NCBI GenBank assembly: GCA_947168785.1
Contig: CAMVNL010000191.1
Coordinates: forward strand, 1-5,379
Length of the DNA stretch: 5,379 bases
Direction: 5' to 3'
Source: an uncultured Clostridia bacterium
Lineage (GTDB): Bacteria; Bacillota; Clostridia; Oscillospirales; Acutalibacteraceae
A program made the translations under genes and the position numbers. The notes beneath the pieces were generated by a model. The model was not told where the DNA came from. It made no database searches and saw nothing but the letters and a program-made list of their open reading frames with translations. Numbering within the stretch: position 1 is the first letter of the stretch; each line of letters begins with the position of its first letter. Below are positions 1 to 5,379 of this stretch, piece after piece.

Positions 1-594
1 GCCCTGTTTTTCCATGGCGCGTCTGGCTTCCGGGAAGGAATACCCCGCATTGATCAGCCGTCTCACGGCCCGGGTTTTGTCTTTGTCCGGGCTGTCGTCG
101 GTGATCCGCATTTTCTCCAATATCTGTATGATACCCGAATCCCGGTCAATGTCAAGAGCGGAAATGGCGTTTTGCACGGTATTTTTGTCCACACCCCGCT
201 GCTCCAGTTCCCGCCGGATGCGCTCCGGCGAAAGGGCCTTGCGGCGGTAAAGCTCCTCCGCCAGGTCGGCGGCGAAGACCGCGTCGTTGATGAGGCCCGC
301 CTGCTTGCAGCGCTCCACCGCCGACTCGGCCGCCTCGGCGTCGTATTTCTGGCGCAGCTTTCGCAGCAGCTCCTTTTCACCGTGGGCGCGGGTCGTCAGG
401 CTGCGAAGGGCGCTTTCATGGGCCTTTTCCGCGTCGGAGGCTCTTTTCAACTCCGAGAGGGCTTCCTCCGTGACCTCGTCCCCGTCCCGGTAGGGGAAGG
501 AATGATATACAAAAGCGGAAACGGCGAACCGAAATTCGCCGTCCGTAAAGAGATTGATTCTTCCGTTTTTGCCCTGTTTTGTCGTCAGCTCCAT
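1..594 (-). CDS. recX: Regulatory protein RecX (3' end cut off by window edge)
   Basis: RecX binds RecA nucleoprotein filaments in the cytoplasm and modulates (usually inhibits) RecA strand exchange and ATPase activity. Translating the minus strand from the ATG at 594-592 gives 198 codons without a stop, reaching the window edge. The protein shows the three-helix-repeat pattern of the family. A first repeat contains ESALRSLTTRAHGEKELLRK (about residues 61-80) and the family signature AGLINDAVFAADLAEELYRR (about 99-118). A second repeat contains LSPERIRRELEQRGVDKNTV (about 121-140). A third contains RRLINAGYSFPEARRAM (about 179-195). RecX proteins of this phylum are about 200-270 aa, so only the tail is probably missing. 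The start follows the recA stop by 3 nt in the same frame, with only a weak GCGGA-like ribosome site inside the recA end. Translation is therefore probably coupled to recA, and no separate promoter is visible. The recA-recX order is classical and supports the call. Confidence is high for identity and lower for the exact start. Confidence 0.93.
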   Translation of the reverse strand, partial: MELTTKQGKNGRINLFTDGEFRFAVSAFVYHSFPYRDGDEVTEEALSELKRASDAEKAHESALRSLTTRAHGEKELLRKLRQKYDAEAAESAVERCKQAGLINDAVFAADLAEELYRRKALSPERIRRELEQRGVDKNTVQNAISALDIDRDSGIIQILEKMRITDDSPDKDKTRAVRRLINAGYSFPEARRAMEKQG

Positions 595-597
595 GGA

Positions 598-1716
598 TCA
601 GTCCGCAGCGATGTCGATCTTGATCTTGGGCAGGCGGCCGTTGTTGGGGGCGATGGGCGCGGGAATTTCGTCCTCCGCCGGGGCGGCGGGGGCTGCGGGC
701 GCCTTCTCGTCCTTTTTCTTTGCGGCGGGGTTGAAGCGCTCGTCGGCGCGGATCTTCGCCTCGATCTCGTTCATGACGTCCGGGTGGGTTTCCAGGAAGT
801 TCTTGGCGTTGTCGCGGCCCTGGCCGATGCGCATTTCGCCGTAGGAGAACCAGGAACCGCCCTTGTGGATGATATCCAGCTCCGTGGCGATGTCGAGGAT
901 CTCGCCCAGCTTGCTGATGCCCTTGCCGTACATGATATCGAACTCCGCCTCTTTGAAGGGCGGGGCCACCTTGTTTTTCACGATCTTGGCCCGGGTGCGG
1001 GAGCCGATGAACTCGTTGCCGGGGGCCTTGAGCTGCTCGATGCGGCGCACGTCGATGCGCATGGAGGCGTAGAACTTCAGGGCGCGGCCGCCGGTGGTCA
1101 CCTCGGGGTTGCCGTACATCACGCCCACCTTTTCGCGCAGCTGGTTGATGAAGATCACGATGGCGTTGGTCTTCGAGATCACGCCCGCCAGCTTGCGCAG
1201 CGCCTGGCTCATGAGGCGGGCGTGAAGGCCCACGTGGCTGTCGCCCATGTCGCCCTCGATTTCAGCCTGGGGCACCAGCGCCGCCACCGAGTCAATGACG
1301 ATCACGTCCAGCGCGCCGGAACGGGTCAGGTATTCGGCAATCTCCAGCGCCTGCTCGCCGTTGTCGGGCTGTGAGACCAGCAGCGTGTCGATATCCACGC
1401 CGAGATTCGCGGCGTATTTGGGGTCCAGGGCGTGCTCCGCGTCGATGAAGGCCGCTTCGCCGCCGGCCTTCTGGGCCTCCGCCACCACGTGCAGGGCAAG
1501 GGTGGTCTTACCGGAGGATTCGGGACCGTAGATCTCCACGATCCGGCCCTTGGGAAGGCCGCCGATGCCGGTGGCCACGTCCAGCGCGATGGAGCCGGTG
1601 GAGATGGCCGCCACGTTCAGCGCATCCGTCTGCCCCAGGCGCATCACCGCGCCCTTGCCGTACTGCTTCTCGATCTGCTGGAGAGCGGTTTCCAGCGCCT
1701 TTGCCTTATCTGCCAT
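598..1716 (-). CDS. recA: Recombinase RecA
   Basis: RecA is the DNA-dependent ATPase that forms filaments on single-stranded DNA, performs homology search and strand exchange, and as a co-protease triggers LexA cleavage. The product is 372 aa, slightly longer than the usual 340-355. Visible landmarks are Walker A GPESSGKT at 64-71 (K70), the catalytic Glu region AEHALDP at 93-99 (E94), Walker B VIVIDS at 138-143 (D142), DNA-binding loop L1 around 152-163 (EIEGDMGDSHVG), and loop L2 around 191-210 starting NQLREKVG with the sensor Q192. The C-terminal domain lies at about 268-330 and is followed by an Ala/Pro-rich charged tail (about 331-372) ending KIKIDIAAD. The frame is open upstream to an ATG at 1881, but that 55-residue extension would cross the promoter and SOS box and has no RecA similarity. 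The start at 1716-1714 (MADKAKALE) fits the family N-terminus and has AAAGGA upstream. It is the first gene of an operon with recX. Nothing is missing from the active site. Confidence 0.98.
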   Translation of the reverse strand: MADKAKALETALQQIEKQYGKGAVMRLGQTDALNVAAISTGSIALDVATGIGGLPKGRIVEIYGPESSGKTTLALHVVAEAQKAGGEAAFIDAEHALDPKYAANLGVDIDTLLVSQPDNGEQALEIAEYLTRSGALDVIVIDSVAALVPQAEIEGDMGDSHVGLHARLMSQALRKLAGVISKTNAIVIFINQLREKVGVMYGNPEVTTGGRALKFYASMRIDVRRIEQLKAPGNEFIGSRTRAKIVKNKVAPPFKEAEFDIMYGKGISKLGEILDIATELDIIHKGGSWFSYGEMRIGQGRDNAKNFLETHPDVMNEIEAKIRADERFNPAAKKKDEKAPAAPAAPAEDEIPAPIAPNNGRLPKIKIDIAAD

Positions 1717-1728
1717 TGAATGAACCCG

Positions 1729-1734
1729 TCCTTT
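1729..1734 (-). promoter_or_regulatory. recA ribosome binding site
   Basis: AAAGGA on the minus strand lies 12 nt before the recA ATG at 1716. The spacing is a little long but usable. It supports this start over the upstream in-frame ATG at 1881. Confidence 0.65.
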
Positions 1735-1743
1735 CGTGAAATA

Positions 1744-1757
1744 AAAACATTTGTTCG
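1744..1757 (-). promoter_or_regulatory. LexA operator (Gram-positive SOS box) of recA
   Basis: The minus strand reads CGAACAAATGTTTT. The Bacillus/Clostridia SOS consensus is the palindrome CGAAC-N4-GTTCG. Here the left half is perfect and the right half matches 3 of 5, giving 8 of 10 conserved positions. It sits about +8 to +21 from the predicted recA transcription start, where bound LexA would block RNA polymerase, and just upstream of the ribosome site. Both the position and the gene context argue for a real operator. The imperfect right half suggests moderate LexA affinity and appreciable basal recA expression. Confidence 0.8.
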
Positions 1758-1771
1758 GTTTTTGTGAGCCT

Positions 1772-1800
1772 ATTATAGCGCATGGCCGCGCAAAAATCAA
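1772..1800 (-). promoter_or_regulatory. Sigma-A-type promoter of recA-recX
   Basis: On the minus strand a TTGATT -35 (1800-1795) is separated by exactly 17 nt from a perfect TATAAT -10 (1777-1772). Transcription should begin near 1765, giving a leader of about 50 nt that contains the SOS box and the ribosome site. The GC-rich spacer between two AT-rich hexamers makes the assignment fairly clear. Confidence 0.8.
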
Positions 1801-1821
1801 GTGCAAAATACGACATTTTGG

Positions 1822-1842
1822 GGTCTTTTCCGGGAAAAGTCC
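1822..1842. repeat. 21-bp inverted repeat in the divergent intergenic region, possible operator
   Basis: Two 10-nt arms, GGTCTTTTCC and GGAAAAGTCC, flank a single central G and pair at 9 of 10 positions; the inner seven pairs are perfect. A hairpin with a 1-nt loop cannot form well, so a binding site for a dimeric DNA-binding protein is more likely than a terminator. It lies about 57-77 bp upstream of the predicted recA start and about 90 bp upstream of the plus-strand promoter, so it could serve either gene. The regulator is unknown. Confidence 0.4.
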
Positions 1843-1933
1843 GATACACGGGACTCTTTGTGCAGAGTAGACGAAAAACAAAGCCGCCGTTTATCGCCAT
1901 TGAACAAAAAAGAGGCGTCCTGTCGATTTTTCC

Positions 1934-1962
1934 TTGCTATCTTCTTTATAGAAGTATAAAAT
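1934..1962 (+). promoter_or_regulatory. Predicted promoter of the secreted peptidase gene
   Basis: TTGCTA (1934-1939) and TAAAAT (1957-1962) are separated by 17 nt, matching the sigma-A consensus at 4 of 6 and 5 of 6 positions. An overlapping TATAAA at 1955-1960 would give a 15-nt spacer and is less likely. The region is strongly AT-rich compared with the rest of the window. Transcription would start near 1969, leaving a short leader of about 32 nt. Confidence 0.6.
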
Positions 1963-1987
1963 AAAAATGGCATATTTTCATTAGATT

Positions 1988-1993
1988 AGGAGG
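1988..1993 (+). promoter_or_regulatory. Strong ribosome binding site of the peptidase gene
   Basis: A perfect AGGAGG stands 7 nt before the ATG at 2001. This fixes the start codon, which is also the start that gives a clean signal peptide. Confidence 0.92.
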
Positions 1994-2000
1994 AAGTACT

Positions 2001-5000
2001 ATGAACAGACACGTAAAAAAATGGTTCGGCTTTCTGCTGACCGCCATGCTGATCCTCAGCGCCCTGCCGCTGACGGCCCTGGCGGCGGAAAAGCAGCCCG
2101 CGTCTTTTAACCCCGTCAACAGTTATATCCCGGATAACTACGTGGCGCCGGCCATGAGCGACGCCGAGGAGAGCGACCTCGTCTCCGACGGGGAGGACGC
2201 CCCCGCGACCTATTCGCTGCGGGCGGAAAACCTGCTGCCCCCCGTGCGGGACCAGAACCCCTACGGCTCCTGCTGGGCCTTTGCAACCGTGGGCGCGGCG
2301 GAATCCAACCTCATCAAAAAGGGCCTCGTCGGAAAGGACGACGTGGACCTTTCCGAGCTGCAGTACATCTATTATACCTATAACGCCGCGGTGGACCCGC
2401 TGGGCAACATGAACGGCGACTACACCCAGATCACCGAGAAGGACGACGTGCTGAACGCGGGCGGCAATTCCCGCTTCTCCACCAACGCCCTTACCCGCTG
2501 GACGGGCCTTGCCGACGAGGACGTGATGGTGTATGAAGAGGACGACGCCTTCTTCTACAACTACAAATTCAACGACGAATACGCCCAGGATTTCGACAAG
2601 TACCACGCCGAGGGCTTCCGGGCCGTGAACGTGAAAGAGAACCCGGAGCTGGTGAAGCAGTGCGTCATGGAATACGGCGGCATGATCTGCAACTATTACA
2701 GCGACGGCTCCAACTACGGCCCCGGCAGCAAAAACTACTACTCCACCAATCACACGGGGCAGACCAACCACGCCGTGATGATCGTGGGCTGGGACGACAA
2801 CTATTCAAAAACGAAGTTCCGCACCTCCCCCGAAAACGACGGCGCGTGGCTGATCCGCAACAGCTGGGGCGACTGGTGGGGCGACAACGGCTACTTCTAT
2901 CTGTCCTATGAGGATACCTCCCTCTCCAGTACCGTCTACGCCTTCGATATGGCCACGGCGGATAACTTCGACTACAACTACCAGTACGACGGCGGCCAGT
3001 CCAGCGGCACCATCAAGACCGACGGCATGGTCAACGTCTTCAAGGCCCAGTCGGACGAAGTGCTCAAGGCCGTCAGCGCCGTGTTCATGGGCGATACCTT
3101 CGTGGATTACACGGTGGATATCTACGTGAATCCCCAGGGCAGCGACTTCATCGCTGCCGGCAAGCCCGTGGCGGCGGCCCATACGGAGGGGACCACCTCC
3201 TACGCCGGTATGTATACCATCCGGCTGAACGCCCCCGTCTCCCTGAAAAAGGGACAGAAGTTCGCGGTGGTCATCCGGGCGAAGAACGCGGACGGCAGCG
3301 CCGTGAACATGGCCTACGACAAGACCAACAAGATCAACGACTGGATCACCCACATCGCGGTGTACGAGCCCTGCGCGGGCTACTATCTCCCCGGCACCAC
3401 GCCGCGCAGCATGGCCAGCCGCGGCGCCCCCCGCATCAAGGCCTATACCGATACCGCCGGCCTTGCCAACCCCGAAGCCTTCAACGCCGCCCTTTCCGGC
3501 AGCACCGTCAACATGACCTGGAACGCCGTGGAGGGCGCGGACGCCTATGAAATCTGGGGCGGCGCGGACAACGGCGAATACGCCCTGCTGGCCACCGTGA
3601 CGGATACCGCTTATTCCTGCGCGGCCGCCGATACGGGCCTGTTCCTGAAATACAAGGTCCGGGCAGTCAAGGAAGGCGTGGCCGGTATCTTCTCCCGCAG
3701 CGACGGCGTGAGAATGGACGTTTCCGGTTCTGCCCGCGTCACCGAGATCGCGGCGGAGGACCTGACCCTTTCCGAATACGAGCACAAGGCGCTGACCGTG
3801 ACCGTGAACGACGGCGCGAGAGACGCCGCCTATGCCCTGACCGTAGCGGATGAGAACGTGGCCAAGGTGGATGCGGAAGGTAAGATCGTCGGCGTGAAGG
3901 CGGGCGAGACGGAAGTGACCGTCACCCCGCGCTCCGGCTACGTGGAGACCACCGCGAAGATCACCGTCACCGCCCACACGGAGCACGACTACGAACTGAC
4001 CAACAAGGAAGCCACCTGCACGGAGAACGGCTATGAAAACGCCATGATCTGCACCCTCTGCGGCGACGTACAGGCCGCCGGCACGGTGATCGAAGCCCCC
4101 GGCCATACCGAGGTGACCATTGAAGCGGTCCCCGCCACCTGCCTTGAAAAGGGCAGCACCGCCGGTTCCTATTGCTCCGTCTGCAACGAAGTGCTGGTCT
4201 TCCCCGAGGAGACCGATTTCGGCGACCACGCGAGGGTCGTGGATAAAGAAGCCAAAGAACCCACCTGCACCGAAGCGGGCTGGACGGAAGACGCCCACTG
4301 CTCCGTCTGCAACGAGACGCTCAGCGTCAGCGAGGCGCTGGAGGCCCTCGGCCACGATACCTACGTCACCGTGACCGCCAGAGCCGCCACCTGCACCATG
4401 GCGGGCCGTACAGAGGGGACCAAATGCCGCCGCTGCGGCGAAGAGACGGTCTCTGAAAAGATCCCCGCTCTCGGCCACACCCCCGAGGTCGTGAAAGAGG
4501 CGAAGGCCCCCACCTGCACCGAGGCCGGCTGGACGGAATCCGTCAAGTGCACCACCTGCGGCGCCATGATCGCGACCTCCGCCCCCGCCTACGCCACGGG
4601 CCACACCCCCGAGACCGTCATTGAAGCGGTTGCCTCCACCTGCACCGAAGCGGGCCACACCGCCAAGATCGTCTGCGCCAACGGCTGCGGCTACGTCTAT
4701 CAGGAGAGCGAAGCGCTGCCTCTGGCGGAGCACGTTGCCGTGCAGACCAAAGAGGCGGTGGCCCCCACCTGCACCGAGGACGGCGCGACGGCGGAATACA
4801 GCTGCAAAAACTGCGGCCAGGTGCTCACCCCCAGCGAGGCCGTTGAAAACCTCGGCGGCCACAAGCCGACGGTCACCAAAGAGGCCGTGGAGCCCACCTG
4901 CGTGAAGGCCGGTTCCACCGCGGAGGAGACCTGCGAGGTCTGCGGCGAGATCGTCACCCCCAGCGAGCCCATCGAGGCGCTGGGCCATACCTATACCGCC

Positions 5001-5267
5001 GAAGTCACCGCCCCCACCTGCACCGAGCGCGGCTATACCACCTATACCTGCGAGGTCTGCGGCGCGGTCACCAGGAAGGATTACGTGAACCCCACGGGCC
5101 ACAACGACGCGGACGGCGACGGCCATTGCGACGCCTGCGGCAAGGAGCTGAACGAAGAAGGCGAAGCCGTGGAAAGCGAAGCCGAGCAGGCGAAGAACTT
5201 CATCGACCGGCTGCTGGCCTTCCTGCGCAAGATCGTGAATTTCTTCAAAGGTATTTTCGTGGAATAA
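2001..5267 (+). CDS. Secreted papain-family (C1A) cysteine peptidase with lectin-like, FN3-like, Big_2-like and His/Cys repeat domains
   Basis: This is an exported 1088-aa protein, probably an extracellular or surface protease; its substrate is unknown. Residues 1-28 are a signal peptide: basic HVKK, a hydrophobic core, and an ALA cleavage site before A29. Residues 29-76 are a short acidic pro-segment without a recognisable I29 inhibitor. The C1A domain spans about 77-315. It has oxyanion Gln Q85 and nucleophile C91 in DQNPYGSCWAF, catalytic H257 in NHAVMIVGWDD, and N287 in LIRNSWGDWWGDNGYFYLSY, so activity is expected. Residues about 320-485 match the lectin-like beta domain that often follows C1A in Clostridia (DEVLKAVSAVFMGDTFVDYT, VSLKKGQKFAVVI). 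About 488-575 is FN3-like (MTWNAVEGADAYEIW). About 578-657 is Big_2-like (VAKVDAEGKIVGVKAGETEVTV). Residues 662-1033 hold nine His/Cys repeats, and 1034-1048 a DADGDG loop with CxxC. A helix, FIDRLLAFLRKIVNFFKGIF, ends the protein. There is no LPXTG, SLH or choline-binding anchor. It is monocistronic, with its own promoter and terminator, divergent from recA. The protease assignment is very safe; the role is inferred. Confidence 0.93.
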   Translation: MNRHVKKWFGFLLTAMLILSALPLTALAAEKQPASFNPVNSYIPDNYVAPAMSDAEESDLVSDGEDAPATYSLRAENLLPPVRDQNPYGSCWAFATVGAAESNLIKKGLVGKDDVDLSELQYIYYTYNAAVDPLGNMNGDYTQITEKDDVLNAGGNSRFSTNALTRWTGLADEDVMVYEEDDAFFYNYKFNDEYAQDFDKYHAEGFRAVNVKENPELVKQCVMEYGGMICNYYSDGSNYGPGSKNYYSTNHTGQTNHAVMIVGWDDNYSKTKFRTSPENDGAWLIRNSWGDWWGDNGYFYLSYEDTSLSSTVYAFDMATADNFDYNYQYDGGQSSGTIKTDGMVNVFKAQSDEVLKAVSAVFMGDTFVDYTVDIYVNPQGSDFIAAGKPVAAAHTEGTTSYAGMYTIRLNAPVSLKKGQKFAVVIRAKNADGSAVNMAYDKTNKINDWITHIAVYEPCAGYYLPGTTPRSMASRGAPRIKAYTDTAGLANPEAFNAALSGSTVNMTWNAVEGADAYEIWGGADNGEYALLATVTDTAYSCAAADTGLFLKYKVRAVKEGVAGIFSRSDGVRMDVSGSARVTEIAAEDLTLSEYEHKALTVTVNDGARDAAYALTVADENVAKVDAEGKIVGVKAGETEVTVTPRSGYVETTAKITVTAHTEHDYELTNKEATCTENGYENAMICTLCGDVQAAGTVIEAPGHTEVTIEAVPATCLEKGSTAGSYCSVCNEVLVFPEETDFGDHARVVDKEAKEPTCTEAGWTEDAHCSVCNETLSVSEALEALGHDTYVTVTARAATCTMAGRTEGTKCRRCGEETVSEKIPALGHTPEVVKEAKAPTCTEAGWTESVKCTTCGAMIATSAPAYATGHTPETVIEAVASTCTEAGHTAKIVCANGCGYVYQESEALPLAEHVAVQTKEAVAPTCTEDGATAEYSCKNCGQVLTPSEAVENLGGHKPTVTKEAVEPTCVKAGSTAEETCEVCGEIVTPSEPIEALGHTYTAEVTAPTCTERGYTTYTCEVCGAVTRKDYVNPTGHNDADGDGHCDACGKELNEEGEAVESEAEQAKNFIDRLLAFLRKIVNFFKGIFVE
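3984..5138 (+). repeat. Nine in-frame His/Cys repeats of about 120-129 bp plus a partial cap unit
   Basis: These repeats encode residues 662-1046 of the peptidase. Each unit follows H-x(10-12)-C-x10-C-x2-C-x(13-15)-H, often reading as (A/P)TCTEAG....C..CG.....EALGH. First-Cys positions are 673, 714, 756, 798, 839, 881, 924, 967 and 1007. Unit-start His positions are 662, 702, 743, 785, 826, 868, 911, 954 and 996, with H1034 opening the cap. Unit 6 has CANGC (892-896) with one extra residue, and unit 9 is short (x9 between the first two Cys). The nine units supply 27 Cys and the cap two more. Units 3 and 5 are nearly identical in DNA around PTCTEAGWTE (4260-4289 and 4509-4538, 28 of 30 bases). 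Three Cys and one His per unit could form a metal site or disulfides; the sequence cannot decide which. Confidence 0.9.
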
Positions 5268-5287
5268 ACCAACCCAAACCGACGGCC

Positions 5288-5327
5288 CGCCCCGGAAACA
5301 GCCAACTGCTTTCGGGGCGCTGTTTTT
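5288..5327 (+). terminator. Rho-independent terminator of the peptidase gene
   Basis: A 14-pair stem (5288-5301 with 5306-5319) contains one G-U pair and one A-C mismatch around a CCAA loop. It has a GC-rich base (CGCCCCG/CGGGGCG) and is followed by CTGTTTTT. It begins 20 nt after the stop codon. Five A residues on the other side of the stem are weak support for some bidirectional function, but the opposite strand lacks a good U-tract. Confidence 0.85.
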
Positions 5328-5333
5328 AGAAAC

Positions 5334-5378
5334 CTATTCGTAGCACGGATTCTCAGCTGCCGCTTCGGTCGGTGCTTC
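5334..5378 (-). CDS. Possible C-terminus of a convergent gene (very short, uncertain)
   Basis: One minus-strand frame entering from the right edge reads EAPTEAAAENPCYE and then stops with TAG at 5336-5334, just beyond the peptidase terminator. The Ala/Glu/Pro-rich composition resembles a disordered protein tail, and a convergent gene here would fit a shared terminator. With only 14 residues the family cannot be recognised and chance is a serious alternative. If it is not coding, the stretch 5328-5379 holds nothing I can identify. Confidence 0.22.
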   Translation of the reverse strand, partial: EAPTEAAAENPCYE

Positions 5379-5379
5379 T

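Noticed and set aside
63..380. A 105-codon Arg/Ser-rich minus-strand frame inside recX
   Set aside because: It is an alternate frame of recX on the same strand; the overlapping frame starting at 594 carries the clear RecX motifs.
172..1374. A 400-codon plus-strand open frame across recX and recA
   Set aside because: It is antisense to two certain genes, has the Val/Gly/His/Arg-rich composition of a GC-rich shadow frame, and shows no recognisable domain.
1853..1868. Small hairpin ACTCT-TTGTGC-AGAGT in the intergenic region
   Set aside because: A 5-bp stem without a U-tract or conserved context is expected by chance.
1717..1881. Upstream in-frame extension of recA to an ATG at 1881
   Set aside because: It would place the promoter and SOS box inside the coding region, has no RecA homology, and the ATG at 1716 has its own ribosome site.
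1782..1964. A 60-codon plus-strand frame in the intergenic region
   Set aside because: It overlaps the recA promoter, lacks a ribosome binding site, and its product looks random.
2805..5126. A 773-codon minus-strand open frame under the peptidase gene
   Set aside because: It is the antisense of the papain to repeat region. Its low-complexity GGG/AAG/DG repeats merely mirror the coding repeats, and no ribosome site or family signature was seen.
3984..5138. CRISPR-like or satellite array suggested by the regular spacing
   Set aside because: The periodicity of about 126 bp is in frame with the protein and conserved at Cys/His codons, so it is a protein repeat. Units are contiguous, without distinct spacers.

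Overview
The window (about 60% G+C, both strands used) looks like a chromosomal segment from a Gram-positive anaerobe of the Clostridia, probably an Oscillospiraceae-like gut bacterium. The reasons are a Bacillus/Clostridia-type SOS box in front of recA, an AGGAGG ribosome binding site, and a secreted papain-family protein ending in the His/Cys repeats often seen in surface proteins of that group. The taxonomic call is an inference from sequence style, not from a marker search.

Layout. Positions 1-1716 hold a recA-recX operon on the minus strand. recA is complete (372 aa). recX starts 3 nt after the recA stop codon, in the same reading frame, and runs off the left edge after 198 codons. Positions 1717-2000 are a divergent intergenic region. 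It carries the recA ribosome binding site, an SOS (LexA) box, a good recA promoter, an unexplained 21-bp inverted repeat, and then a plus-strand promoter and ribosome binding site. Positions 2001-5267 hold one large plus-strand gene for a secreted multidomain protein of 1088 aa. Its parts are a signal peptide, a papain-like (C1A) catalytic domain with an intact Cys/His/Asn set, a lectin-like beta domain, a fibronectin-III-like domain, a Big_2-like Ig domain, nine His/Cys repeats of about 42 residues, a Ca-loop-like cap, and a C-terminal amphipathic helix. A rho-independent terminator follows at 5288-5327. The last 45 bases may contain the C-terminus of a convergent minus-strand gene.

Function. 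recA and recX form a self-contained DNA-repair module: RecA drives recombination and LexA self-cleavage, and RecX restrains RecA filaments. The SOS box predicts induction by DNA damage. The divergent peptidase has its own promoter and no visible functional link to recA. Its architecture suggests extracellular binding to, and cleavage of, a host, dietary or microbial substrate. The most interesting unexplained element is the nine-unit Cys3His repeat array with its cap and C-terminal helix, which has no conventional cell-wall anchor.
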